Positions 1 through 11,917 of a stretch of DNA of 64,000 nt are shown piece after piece; the stretch's first letter is position 1; each line of letters starts with the position of its first letter. The stretch is taken from assembly GCA_030685235.1 (NCBI GenBank), contig MU839151.1:1-64000 (forward strand), in the 5' to 3' direction. The position numbers were made by a program, and so were the translations under genes. The DNA comes from Copromyces sp. CBS 386.78 (lineage: Eukaryota; Ascomycota; Sordariomycetes; Sordariales; Sordariaceae). The notes under the pieces were generated by a model. The model did not search any database. It was given only the letters and a program-made list of their open reading frames with translations, and was not told where the DNA came from.

Positions 1-20
1 AAATTTTGGGGTGCATTAGC

Positions 21-92
21 GCGCGGGAAGGGTGTAAGTGGGTGGGGCTACGGTGCCGGAAGACATTCATTACGGTGCGAAAAGACATTCTC
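21..92 (+). other. Non-RIP segment at left edge, repeated inverted near 62.1 kb
   Basis: This is a GC-richer stretch that keeps CA and TG dinucleotides, unlike the sequence to its right. Positions 41-92 match the minus strand of 62079-62130 without gaps at roughly 43 of 52 positions, including the shared core CGGTGCGAAAAGAC. Both copies abut a RIP-degraded block right after TTCTC. It may be the end of a dispersed element that is cut off by the window edge. No coding content is recognised. Confidence 0.55.
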
Positions 93-3000
93 TTTATTAT
101 TATTATACTATATATTAAATTAATTACCTATATATGCCGATTTCCTTTTATTACCTTTATTATTTATTATTATATTAACGAATATTTTAATTTAATTACT
201 AGATTTATATAACGCCCGACTAGCATTCTAAAGCCTACCCAATATAAGTTATATAAGTAAGTAAAACGTTATTCGGGCCTTATTTACCTGTTAGTTTACC
301 CTTAGGAATAGAGAATTAATAATAGATAGGATAGTTATATTATTATTCCTTATAGCGAAATTTACTATTACTTTCTAGCTTTTAATAGTACTACTATTAT
401 CGTTTACGATATAAATAGGCGCTTTACTAATACTTAATAATTATATTATTATTTTAAAATATACTACAATTAAAACCGATTAATTAATTCGCCTTATAAT
501 AATATACCTAATATACTTACAATTTTAAAAGGAAAATATATATAGGCTTTACCCTTACTTTTAGTATATTTTAATTATTATTATATAGAATACTATAACC
601 GTTTTCCCTAAATTATCTTTATTAACTAGGAGTATACCGAATAAAAGGTTCGCATTTTACGCAAATAATTAGAAGAATATCTATTAATAATTAAATTTGT
701 AAATAGTACGAATATAAGAGTAAAATTCTACTACCTAATATTATTAAAATAATATAATTATATAGAAAATATATACGAACTATATAATTAATTTATTAAT
801 ACGAATAATTGTTAATATTATATATATAGGCTAGGGATATAACTTCCGCTCGACTTTAGTAAATTCAGATTAATTTGGATTTAGATTTAGAAAATAATAT
901 TTAGGAATTTAATAATAAAGATTTTAAACTCTTTTTCGGACGTCTAAATAAGTTTTTAAAATTCTAATCGGGTCCGAACTCTAAAGAAAATAATTTATTA
1001 TTATTAATTTATATATTTTAAACTCCTACTTCCCTAACGTTTTATTTACTATTAATCTTCGTCTTTCTAACCCTATAATAATATTTTATATATAGCGGAT
1101 AAAGGTAATAATAGAGCGCTACTATTTTTAAATAAATTTCGACTCGTATATAGTATAATATTTAGGATAGGATCCGAAGATAACGGATACTTAAACGAAT
1201 AATATACCAATATTATAAAAATTACTTAAAACGAATAAAGTACTTTAGAGACGATAGTAAATAATATACTTAAATTCGTTGTAAGCGCGTATAGAGAATA
1301 AAACGGATTTAAAATACCGATAGTTAATTCGTTTATACTTTATAAAAATATATATAAAGAAAAAAATGAATTCGAAGAGCCGTAAACCGACTTATTTCTT
1401 CTATTATTAATAAAAAGGAGTATAATAAATTAATACCCTAATAAATTTATAAAATAATTATATTTAATTAATATAAGATTTATTAATCCGTAATAAAATA
1501 AAAGGTAGACATTCTTATTTTCGAAAAATATAATTTATATAAATAATATTGGTATAAAGGTTTTGAACCCTTTTCTCTTCTTCTTTATAAGTAATAATAT
1601 TAATATATTTTAAATTATTTTCTTAAAAAAAATTTCCTCTCTAAAAATTATTACATTATTTACTTTTAATTTCGTCAATTCTATAATTAGATTAATAATA
1701 ATAATAATAAATAAGTAAGTAAGGGGGTAAAAATATATAGTAAGGAAGGGAATAATATAGGTATAAATAAGTAATAGTAAACGTAAATTACCGAAATAAT
1801 ATATATTTTCCTAAGTTTATTTCTCCTTTTTTTAAAAAATAATACGTTATTAATATAGCGTTTATAAAACGCGAATTAAATCTTAGTATACTTTGCTTAA
1901 TATCCTCTATAACCCTCTTAAGAGCCTAATAAATATTATATTAAAATTTTATTTTTAATTTATTAATATTACTTCTATACTATAATTATATTAAATTTTA
2001 ATTAACTTTATTATAAACTTTTCCCGTTTTAAAATAAACCTAAATTTATTTTATTAGGAAATAAATATATACCCTTACCCGCGTTTTTATGCGTCTTTTC
2101 GGTAGGGGATTCTAATTATACGAAAAAGTCCTCTATATTTTTAAAAGCCGTTTTATCCAACCTTTATTTACTAGTATCGTCGTTACTATAATCGATATAA
2201 CTAGTCTAATTATTACTTTTACTATAATTAATGGATATTAATTAGCTTTAAAATTGTATTTAGAGTTTAAAATTCCTATTCTCTTCTCTTTAGAATACTA
2301 ATACTTTTTCGAATTTTTTATTTTCGAATTTAAATAATTTCTCGTATTCTTTAATTTTCTTTTATTTATTTTTATTATTTTTGGACGTAGCTTTTTCTTT
2401 ACCCTTACGTCCTTTCTTACGCGGCGTAAGCGGGGCGTTAAGCTGGTCTTCTTTTAATATAACCTTTATAGCGAAATATAAATATAATTTTTTATAAGTA
2501 CTAAAAGGTAACTTAATTATATATTAAATAAATTTTATTAATAGGTTATTAGGATATTATTTACGTACTATAATATAGGAAATTAAACGAATTATAAACG
2601 TCGGAAAAGTAAATAGTATCTTCCGCCTATTCTATAGCCTAATATTATTTTCGGGAAGGTATTTGGGCAAGTATATTAGAGGATCTTATTTTAATAATAT
2701 AAATTAAGAGAGTAGGTAGGTATAGATTACTTAATAGATTTTTTATACTAGGCCTTACATTAAGTTTATTGTAGATACGATTAAAGCTATTTAATAAATT
2801 ATTTAAATTTTTAAAATTAGAATTCGGGATAATAAGAGGGTTAGTAAGGTTAGTATTATTATTAATTACGTCTATTAAAATTGTTAAACGCTTGATTCTT
2901 ATATTGAAGTTATTATCTTCTTCCTTAATAATTAGCGCTATATATAAAAATAGATAATTATTAATTTTTACAGTATTACTTTCCTTTTATTGCGGCCTAA

Positions 3001-6000
3001 TTTACGTATTAGTAGGGCGGGTATAACTTTCTTAATATCGTTGTCTATTAATTATATCCAATTATATTTTTACCGTTAATAATAATATTATTATTTAAAT
3101 TAAATATATTAAATATTATTTAAGCGAGCGTAGTAGCGGAAGTATAACCTTTCGTTAATATACTATCTATTTAATATAAAAGTTAATAAGTAAAGAATTT
3201 TAGAAAATAGAAAGTCGATATTTATATAATAAAAGCCGTAAATAAAATTATACCCGTCCTATAGGTTTAAATAATTTTATAATTAGCCTTTATAGTTTAA
3301 GTATACGTTAAAATACCTTATTGAATTTCCTAACTTATTTGAAAAATATTCTTATTATATTTAATTACTTAAATAATATCCCTCTTGTATTTAACCTAAT
3401 TTTATACCCTATTTATAAGCTTTTAATCTCCTTTAGTGTACATTTATTATAAGGTTGATTAAAGGTTAAAAGGAGGTTAACCCGCTATTAATTAGTAATT
3501 ATATAATTATTTATTTAGTAGTTTCTTAAGGATATTATTCTATTTAATATAATATGAAATATTAAAAAGTGCGTTAGTATTTTATTAAATAATAGAGTCT
3601 TTAGAAATACTTAAATTCGCTAGCGATTTAAAAAAGTATATTTTATATTTAATAAATATATTATATAGCTGCTACTTCTAATTTCGGCGTTAGGGATTAA
3701 TATAGTATAGGTAAATACTAAATATTATAACGAAATTAATAGTATTTGAAGAAACGAAGCAGCGAATAAAATATATTATTAAATTATTATTAATTTATAT
3801 TAGAAATAATTATTTTCTAATAAAAGTTTTATTTATTTTCCTTTTTGTAGATATAAAATTACTTTTGTAGGATATTATATTTTCTTTCGAAAAGCGAAAA
3901 TAATTTAACGAACGCTTTATAATTGAGAATAAACTATTGATAATTAACGTAGATTCGGGTAAAGACGTAAATTAGTATAAGTTAATCGATAGGTTAATAA
4001 GATTTTAATTTAAGGATAATAAGTATATTTAAACGCAATATCCGACTTTTAAAAATAAAAGTAATTTTTGAAAATAAGTTATAGATACGCTTAAATATTA
4101 TATTTACTTTGAAATATTTTATTTACCGAAATTCTTTAAATTGCTCCAGGAAAAAATAAATAGTAATTAGAAATTTACTATCCTAATAAAAATATTATAT
4201 ATATTAAATATTAGTAAGGGTTAATAACCGGTTAATAATATATTTATAATTTCTTAGTAAAACGTTAGGAAGTATTTATAAAGGGTTAGGAAAAGGTTTG
4301 TAAAGGGTTAGAAAAGGGTTTATAAAAGGTTATTAATAGTTAGGGTAAATATACCCAATCGGAATAGTCTTATTCTCCCTTATATTATATTTCTAATTCT
4401 ATTTTATTAAAACTATAAAGGAATTTAATTATATTAACCTTCTTAATTAATATTACGACCCGGTTATTATTAGCGAATTTAATAGCGAATTCGTTTAAAG
4501 AGGAAATATTTTAGGCCTTATAAAAAGTTTTTATTTTAGAGTAAGTATAAAGTTTAATTATAAATGTTAATATACTTCCTAAAATTAATAGTAATTAATA
4601 TATTAGGAATAAAAGTCGGATTATTAATTATAAAAATATATTTTAAAAGGTCTTTTTATATAATTGTAATAATTTTATCGGTTATAGGAGGACTATAATT
4701 ATATTGATTATAAATAAGAAGAATAATATATAGGACTTTCTATTAATTTTCGGAAATTAGGATTTTAAAGTAGATGGAATATAAATTCGGAATAATATAT
4801 ATTAATTCCGAATCGAAGAGATAGTTTAAATTTAAATAGAATAAAGGGTTAGTAAAATATTATATAGGGCTAACTAAATATAAATTAAGAATAAAATAAA
4901 ATAGTATTATAAAAGAGAAAATATTAGAGAAATATATTATAATAACGTCTTATTGCTTTATTTTAGAGAATTTCCGTATAAAAATTATTTATTTTTATAT
5001 TATACTTAAAGTTCGTAGTAATTAGTACGCCTCCGTTAAAATAAGTACGTAGGGTAAGGCTAATTAAGTACTAATATATATATATTTGGGTTGTATTATT
5101 GTAAATAAAGATATATTTCGGTTGGTTAGGTTATATTTACTTTATAAACTTTTAATAAATATATTAAAAGGTATATATTATATAATTATTTTCTTTGCAA
5201 TTAATTTAATATAAAAATAATTAATAATTAAAGAATATAAGAAGGATAAATAAATTTACTAATTTCGTTAAAGCTATTAATTAATATTTGTATAGACCCT
5301 TACGTATTTATTATTTATACGCTACTTTTTAGAAGTTTAAAATTTTATTAATTACGAATTATCTAGACGAATTATATAATTAATTATTATTTTGGATCTT
5401 TATCCTTTATTGAATTTTTAACTATAAGTTTTTTGCGTATTTTATACTATAGGTAAAGAATTTAATTGACGGGGTATTAGGTTTCGATTACTTATTTAAA
5501 ACGAAAATTAAGACGAAAGTACGTTTTTACGCTAATATAAAATTTCCTAACTTACGAAAATAGTACTATATTAAAAGCTGGTACTTTAACGTAGGGGTAT
5601 TCTTTTTTTCTATAATACGAAGCTTAATATTATATAACTTATTTATAACCGGTTAATAAAAGACCGATAATTAAAAGTTAAGGATATAAGAAAATTTATT
5701 TAATTATATTATTTTTATATCTCTTTCTTATTATAATGTTTAGTATAATATACGTACGCTATACCTATACTATATATTGTATCCTTTAAGTAGTTCGGAA
5801 ATTCGTAGTAATATAAAATTTAATCGATAATAAATTAATAATATATATTTCCAAACTTAGGCGAAGAAAAGACGTTAATCCTAAGTCGGATATTTTATTT
5901 AAAAATAGGAGCGATCTCTTCGGCTAGCGATCTTATAATTTCAAAATTAGGAGAATAATAATTAAACGTTTATAGAGATTATTCGAAATTAGCTTTATTT

Positions 6001-6444
6001 TCCGCCGCTACTATATCGATTACTTTTATATTATTAAAATTAATTCTACTAATACCCAATTAATATATACCCGTAGGGGTATTCTAATTATCGGCGAATA
6101 ACCCCGGGGGGATATTAATCGGCTTATTTAAAAAATAATTAGTTAAATCGGGGTTAGAGTAAATAGAAAGAAGGGGTAGTAAATATTACTTCTAATATTA
6201 CTTATTATTTATAAAAATAAGAAAAAGAAAAATATTTTTAAATAAAAATAGAAAAATTATATAGTAAGAAAACGAAGAAAAGTATTTATTACCTATAAGA
6301 GTGAAGAAAAGAGAAATATTTCTAAATGAAAATAGAAAAGTGACGTATTGAAAAAATTAAAAAGAGGATACTTTTTATATTAACTTTACTTAAATTTATA
6401 ATATACTAAACTTAATTTTAGCAAAGTATTTATATATACTTAAG

Positions 6445-6520
6445 TAATACTTTTTAAATATTTAAATAATACTTTTCGAATATTTAAATAATACTTTTCG
6501 AATATTTAATTAATACTTCG
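6445..6520. repeat. 22-bp tandem repeat, about 3 copies
   Basis: The unit AATACTTTTCGAATATTTAA and its variants recur about three times in a row inside the left RIP block. The last copy is degenerate. No function is inferred. Confidence 0.7.
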
Positions 6521-6717
6521 TATAATATTGTACGTACTTTATAATATATTAAAATAGATTTTTATTTAATAATAATTAGACTACTTTTATATATTATTTA
6601 ATATTTAAATATTACCTTGCTTAATATAATTACAATATTAATAGGTAGTTCTTCGGACGTTAATAAGAGGTTAGTAATTATTTAATATTTTATCGATTAC
6701 CGGCCGCTTACTATTGT

Positions 6718-7000
6718 AGAAGTTCGCAAAATTAGTAAACCGCCTGCCCCTATACCGAAAGAAGGTAGGCGGTTTACTTTATAGAATTATTAATTATTTG
6801 CGTATATAAATATAAGTAGGCGGTTTACTAATTTCGCGAACTTTTATAGTATTCGTTTTATAGAATTATTAGTTATTTGCGTATATAAATATAGGTAAGC
6901 GGTTTACTAATTTTACGAGCTTTTATAGTATTTATTTTATAGAGTTACTAGTTATTTACGTATATAAATGGAGGTACTTGGTTTATTATAAATAAATAAT
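6718..7000. repeat. 79-bp minisatellite with an inverted leading copy
   Basis: Three direct copies start at about 6781, 6860 and 6939 (exact period 79). They share ATAGAATTATTA, GTATATAAATA and GGTTTACTAATTT. The stretch 6718-6752 is the reverse complement of 6815-6847, with differences mainly of the C/T or G/A type, so the array opens with a copy pointing the other way. A more eroded relative may continue at about 7075-7120. It sits exactly at the edge between the RIP block and the gene island. Confidence 0.75.
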
Positions 7001-7200
7001 TGGTTATTTAAGTGTTAGTAAGAGGTTAGGGATTACTTAATAACTTCTCGACTACTAGCCGTATATTTATTTTGTAGAGTGAAGAGTTATAAGTTATTTA
7101 CGTTATATAGGTAGAGGTATATAGTTGGCTGCGAAAACGACGTTAATGCAAATATATAATAACGCGAGGTCGTTAAATGTACTTTATACTCTGTACGCTA

Positions 7201-7666
7201 ACGTAGTACCGTTTCGGGTTAGGGTTATACCTGAGTAAATATTGAGGGGGGGGGTCGCCTGGGCTAGACACCCGTGCACGAGAACGGAAGAGGGACAGAA
7301 GATGGGGAGGAAAACGGACAAAAGGGTCACTGTCGGGATGGAAGTCGGGGAAATTGCCTGCCGGAATCCTGTTTCCCCAACATCCGTAGAGGTAGGTAGC
7401 CGGCAGGCAGATTCAGCTGGTAGAGGTAGTCACGGCAGTGCGACAGACTGCCTGCCGGGGTGGAATCTTTAAGCGCTGTGAAAATTGCCCAGCCAGGTAC
7501 ACAGTACTTGGGTCAGGTACTGGCAGGGAACAGCAGGCCCGGACCGACCTGAGTCAAAAGGCAAAAAGTCACAATTTCTCAGTGCGGTGCGGCGTGCCCG
7601 CCGTCCACCCCTCCACCCTCGTCCCGTCTCCGACTGGTTTGAATCGCCGACTTGTACAATTGCGGC
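7201..7666 (+). promoter_or_regulatory. Upstream region of the histidyl-tRNA synthetase gene
   Basis: This is normal-composition sequence between the RIP block and the gene at 7667. It carries the decamer TGCCTGCCGG at 7355 and 7449, and its reverse complement at 7400. The copies at 7355 and 7400 can form a hairpin. No gene is recognised here, and the core promoter was not located. Confidence 0.4.
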
Positions 7667-9441
7667 ATGCTGTTTTTGATCCGACGAGGCACAGAGTCGA
7701 TACCAATTGCACGCGCCAGCCGTTCCATCGGATCACTCTTGATTCGCACCACCACCAATAATACCCCGCGCCCATTCTCGACTTCTTTGCGCCAACCCCA
7801 ACACCTCGCCGTCGACACCCACGACACCACCGACACCATGGCCGACAACACCAAGGACGCCAAGGAGGACATCAAGGCGCCCAAGCCGGCTTCCAACCTC
7901 CAGATCAAGACCCCCAAGGGCACCCGCGACTGGCACGGCCCGGACATGCTCCTCCGTGAGCAGCTCTTGTACGCGCTTCCCGCCGCATTACCCATCCGAT
8001 GACCACTTTTTTTTTTTTTTTTACGTTGCTGTTGTTGACTCTTTTTGTTTTCCTCAAATCACAGCCAGACTGTTAGCGACGTCTTCAAGCGCCACGGCGG
8101 CACTCCCCTCGACACCCCCGTCTTCGAGCTCAGGGAAATTCTTGCCGGCAGTATGTCTCGACACATATGAAACTTACACCAACATATTGGCTGACACTTG
8201 AACACCCAGAGTATGGCGAGGACTCCAAGCTCATCTACGACCTCCAGGACCAGGGCGGCGAGCTCTGCTCCCTGCGCTACGATCTTACCGTCCCCTTTGC
8301 CCGCTGGCTCGCCATGACCAGCACCCAGCAGGTCAAGCGCTACCACATCGCAAAGGTCTACCGTCGCGACCAGCCTGCCATTGCCCGCGGCCGCATGCGC
8401 GAGTTCCACCAGTGCGATTTCGACATCGCCGGTGTCTACGACCCCATGATCCCTGACGCCGAGATTCTGCGCATCATCGTCGAGGTCTTTGACGCCCTCA
8501 AGCTTGGCATCACCATCAAGCTCAACCACCGCAAGATCCTCGACGGTCTTTTCGCCGTCGCTGGCGTCCCCGCCGAGAAGATCCGCGCCATCAGCTCCGC
8601 CGTCGACAAGCTCGACAAGATGCCCTGGGCCGACGTCAAGAAGGAGATGGTGGAGGAGAAGGGCTTGCCCGAGGAGGTGGCCGACAAGATCGGCGTGTAT
8701 GTGCAAAACGCCGGCAACATCACCGACATAATCAACTACATCAAGGCCGACGCCCACCTGCCCACCAACGACGACATCAAGGCCGGAATCCACGACATGG
8801 AGCTGCTCGCCGCCTACCTCGAGGCCCTCGAGGTCACCGACAAGGTCTCGTTCGACCTCTCGCTCGCCCGCGGTCTCGACTACTACACCGGCCTGATCTT
8901 CGAGGTCATCAACAAGCCCGAGCCCGTGGCTGAGGGTGACAAGAAGAAAAAGAGCAAGAAGGATGACCCGGCCAGCCAGGTCGGCTCTATAGCCGCCGGC
9001 GGCCGTTACGACAACCTCGTCGGCATGTACGGCAAGAAGCAGATCCCCTGCGTGGGCATCTCGTTCGGTATCGACCGTATCTACACCATCCTCAAGGCCC
9101 GCGGCGAGAACGACATCAAGAAGCGCGAGGTGGACGTGTTCGTCATGGCTTTCGGTGGCGGCAAGGACTTTGATGGTCTCCTTATTGAGCGCATGAAGAT
9201 TGCCAGGCAACTATGGAACGCCGGCATCCGCGCCGAGTACATGCCCAAGGCCAAGCCTAAACTGCAGGCTCAGTTCAAGGCTGCCGAGGGTACTCCCCTG
9301 GGTGTCATTCTGGGTGAGGACGAGCTCAAGGCTGGTCAGGTTAGGTTGAAGAAGCTTGACCAGGGTCAGGGCCAGAAGGATGAGGGTAACTTGGTTCCCA
9401 TTGACAGCTTGGCTGAGGAGGTCAAGAAGCTGTTGCTATAG
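7667..9441 (+). CDS. Histidyl-tRNA synthetase, mitochondrial and cytosolic forms
   Basis: Class II aminoacyl-tRNA synthetase that charges tRNA-His. Exons are 7667-7968, 8065-8150 and 8210-9441, giving 539 aa. Splice junctions were set by restoring reading frame through [18 protein letters not shown] and ILAG/KYGEDSKL. The class II signature [10 protein letters not shown] is near residue 152, the histidine motif [10 protein letters not shown] near 348, and motif 3 with GGRYDNLVG plus GISFGIDRI near 393. An in-frame ATG at 7838 (residue 58, MADNTKD) would give a 482-aa cytosolic form. The 57 residues before it are Arg/Ser-rich, lack acidic residues over the first part, and end in a RPFST-like presequence, so the ATG at 7667 probably makes the mitochondrial form, as yeast HTS1 does. 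Family identity is very sure. The dual-start reading is inference from sequence and the yeast precedent. Confidence 0.95.
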
Positions 9442-9635
9442 ATGTGTGTGGTCATTTTTGTGTGATGTGAAATAAAATAGATTCCCCTGGTATTGAGCGG
9501 GTGTTTGGTTATTCTCCATTCTTCATTTTCATGCATATGCCTGTGTATGTGATATCCTACGACCACACTACGCATGTTTGCCTTCTTTTTTTTTCTCCTA
9601 ACCTGATGCCACCTACTTCTCCCACTTCAACCCAT

Positions 9636-10649
9636 CTAAGGAGCATTGACCCCAATCCTCGCCTTCACCGGCACCAACCCCCACGTCCTCCAAAACTCTC
9701 TCGAATTGTACGCCCTCCCCATAAGCTCCATGCTCCTCGGCAGCGCCTGCACCCCTTGCTCCTCCATCAACTCCATCACCCACTTTGCCTGCTCACTCGG
9801 CTCGCCGTCTTCCTTTCCCTCAGTAGCCCACCCCAACAACAAACTCCACCAATCATACACAAACCCATCAGTCAACATCCACCTCTGTCCCTTGCCGTTC
9901 TCCTCCCACTTCTTTTCCCCCTCGTTATCATCTTCACAACTCTCCAAAATCCTAACCACAGCCCGCGCAATATCCAACCCATGAATCATATGCAAACTAG
10001 TCTTATGTCTCAGCGCCTCCTTGCTGTAAGCGACCCTACCCACCCAATTCCTCGGGTCCCGTTGCCCTCCCCAGAGCCCAGAGAGCGAAAGGACCATGCC
10101 GTCTACTACTGACGAGCGGCGCAGTTCGTCTTCGGCTTGTGCGCGCGGGTCGGTGGTTAGGTAGGGGGAGTGGCGGTCGGTATAAGCGAAGGGCTTCTTC
10201 TGTTGGGTGGCAGCGGCTTCCGCTTCGGCTTGGGCTTGGGCTTCCCGTTCGGCCTGCTTCTCTTCCGCACTGTTGCTCCCATGTCTCTTACTCCTCCCCT
10301 CGACCTGCCACACGCCCGTGCTTCCCAGTTGGATGAACCTGTACTTCTTTTGCCCTTCCCTTCTAGCATGCGTGGCCTCGTACGTCTCGGTAAGCCAGTT
10401 TGACTGCCCCTCGCCCGTCAACGGGAACGTGATCAGCACGTAACGTGCGCGCGGCAGGTTGGCGATGGGACCAGGGTCCTTGGATTCGGGATCGAAGCGG
10501 AAGGGGATGGTGTCGACGCCGCAGACCTGGCGCCCGTTGGTGGTGGTTGCTGCAAAGGTGAGGGTGTCGCTGTGGTGTTGTTGGAGGAGGGGGATGAGGA
10601 AGGTAGCGGTCCAGCCGGCGCCGAGGATTAGGAGGTCCACGCCTTCCAT
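9636..10649 (-). CDS. Rossmann-fold NAD(P)-binding protein, atypical SDR type
   Basis: Intronless, 337 aa. The N-terminus MEGVDLLILGAGWTATFL is a dinucleotide-binding beta-alpha-beta with GxGxxxxxL. Further along are LGSTGVWQ (near residue 106) and LSGLWGGQRDPRNW, the pattern of extended or atypical short-chain dehydrogenase/epimerase proteins such as the YeeZ group. A low-complexity EEKQAEREAQAQAEAEAA segment interrupts the middle (about 124-145). I chose the ATG at 10649 because the Rossmann strand starts right after it. The open frame runs 50 codons further up but is Pro/Asn/Lys-rich and lacks domain features. Substrate unknown. It is convergent with the histidyl-tRNA synthetase gene, with 194 bp between the stop codons. 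Confidence 0.8.
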   Translation of the reverse strand: MEGVDLLILGAGWTATFLIPLLQQHHSDTLTFAATTTNGRQVCGVDTIPFRFDPESKDPGPIANLPRARYVLITFPLTGEGQSNWLTETYEATHARREGQKKYRFIQLGSTGVWQVEGRSKRHGSNSAEEKQAEREAQAQAEAEAAATQQKKPFAYTDRHSPYLTTDPRAQAEDELRRSSVVDGMVLSLSGLWGGQRDPRNWVGRVAYSKEALRHKTSLHMIHGLDIARAVVRILESCEDDNEGEKKWEENGKGQRWMLTDGFVYDWWSLLLGWATEGKEDGEPSEQAKWVMELMEEQGVQALPRSMELMGRAYNSREFWRTWGLVPVKARIGVNAP

Positions 10650-11342
10650 TTTTTTCTTCTTTGGGTTGCTTGGTATGATCCGGTATTTTAAGGTTGGGTT
10701 TGGTTTGGTGATGCAAGATTGAAACGGTTGTGGTTTGATAAGTCGATGATTTGTACCTTGGGTGACGTTTTGTAGGCCGAGGGATGGATGGAAGTTCAAA
10801 TTGGTGGGGTCGTTTATTTATGGTTTTCCTATTTCGGGTTAGCATGTCCGATGACATCGTTCCGCCGGTGGTTGCCGCGATCGGGCGGGGTGGAGTTGCA
10901 TACTTCGGCGCGCGTGGCGTGCAGCGACGGGCCAGGACAGCCGGACGGACCGGCAACGGATGCGACGTTGAACGAACCTTGGAGAGGTTGGCGCAGGATA
11001 TTTTGTGACGAGTGCATGCATCACCACTGAGTGATGCGTGAACAGATACTAGTATCGCGTTTGTCTCTGCATTTTCTCACTGGCTTCCCAACTTGTTTAA
11101 AATAGTACAAAGCCATTTCCCAGTTCCACTGTTCTGATATGTTATTGAGTCCTCCAAGACAACCCATCTCCTCACCACCTAAGCCCACAGTTCACGCTTT
11201 CGAATCTACGTCTATCAAACCGAGAGAAAGGAAGTACATCCTCCCCTCCACCCAAAATAAAATGAAATAAGAAAAGGCAGCAATTGCATACGTGGTTGGC
11301 ACAAAAGGATTTATGAATGGAAAAGTTGCAAAAAATTAAAGC
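10650..11342. other. Intergenic region, no gene seen
   Basis: This is the upstream region of the minus-strand Rossmann-fold gene plus the 3' flank of the tRNA gene. It contains a run of GC-rich sequence at 10860-10990 without a convincing coding frame, and A-rich sequence at 11240-11340. I see no other feature. Confidence 0.5.
11330..11335 (-). terminator. RNA polymerase III terminator of tRNA-Trp
   Basis: Six T residues on the minus strand start 8 nt after the discriminator base of the tRNA gene. That is the expected form and distance for a Pol III terminator. Confidence 0.75.
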
Positions 11343-11414
11343 TGACCCCAACCCGATTTGAACGGATAACCTTTCGATCTGGAGTCGAACGCGCTACCGT
11401 TGCGCCATGAGGCC
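11343..11414 (-). tRNA. tRNA-Trp (anticodon CCA), no intron
   Basis: The 72-nt cloverleaf folds by hand. The acceptor is GGCCTCA with TGGGGTC, discriminator A. The D arm is GCGC/GCGC around AACGGTA. The anticodon arm is TTCGA/TCGAA with loop CTCCAGA, and the anticodon CCA is at 11380-11382. The T arm is ATCCG/CGGGT with loop TTCAAAT. The A and B box regions are intact, and a T-run terminator follows at 11335-11330. Some acceptor pairs are G-U. It stands alone between protein genes, as is usual for fungal tRNA genes. Confidence 0.95.
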
Positions 11415-11917
11415 TAGTTGAGAATAAGCGCTAAACTTGCTACTTAAGTACGCCACACTCACTGACCTACCGGGTGAAGCAGAGGTTGCCCTTCCATTCC
11501 TGGCAACACCCAGGGGCATCCCATGAGACACTCGATGAAAACACAAGATCAGCAAAAGCATTTCACAGATAACTGTCTCCAGTGACACTGGATGGTCCCA
11601 AGGATAATTAAATGTGGTTGCTTAAACTTGTTCAAAGCTTTTGTGATTTGCTAGAGACTTACTAAGACGGTCGCTCGGAGCAGCCCTTTCAATAGGTTTT
11701 GCTCCCTTTGTCCCTCCCAATATTTCAACCGTTGTTCGCTCTAGTATCCTCACGGTACCATGTGCCTTCATTAGCACGTTACACGACACAAGTCATGATT
11801 ACAATACATATCCTGCTAAAATGCTCGTCAAATCCCGATGCAAACTCCATCCCCTTCCAATTTGACGTCATGGCGCACACACGGTTATAGCGACAAATAT
11901 CAGTATCTCTAATATCC
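11415..11917. other. Intergenic region, nothing recognised
   Basis: This is the 5' flank of tRNA-Trp and the 3' flank of the minus-strand zinc-knuckle gene. Base composition is normal. No RNA fold or coding frame could be supported on either strand. Confidence 0.5.

Larger units (their letters stand above)
93..7200. repeat. RIP-degraded repetitive block, element not identified
   Basis: About 7 kb is very AT-rich, with TA in excess and CA/TG strongly depleted, and it has stop codons in all frames. That is the expected footprint of repeat-induced point mutation on old transposons. I scanned both strands for reverse transcriptase, transposase and helicase motifs and found none clear enough to name a family. 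Short tandem repeats lie near 4240-4340 (GGGTTAG/GGGTTTATAAA variants), at 6445-6520 and at 6718-7000. No intact gene is present. Confidence 0.85.

Noticed and set aside
6718..7000. Evenly spaced repeats that might suggest a CRISPR array
   Set aside because: The units are contiguous tandem copies without unique spacers, in a eukaryotic RIP block.
7216..7227. Telomere-like GGGTTAGGGTTA
   Set aside because: A single 12-bp occurrence with no array, so not evidence for a telomere or interstitial telomeric repeat.
7652..7666. TTG upstream of the histidyl-tRNA synthetase start
   Set aside because: The first ATG in this frame is at 7667 and already begins a good presequence. A non-ATG start is not needed.
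8059..9210. 383-codon minus-strand open frame
   Set aside because: Exactly antisense to the histidyl-tRNA synthetase. Its Val/Leu/Asp-rich text is the usual shadow of a GC-rich third-position gene.
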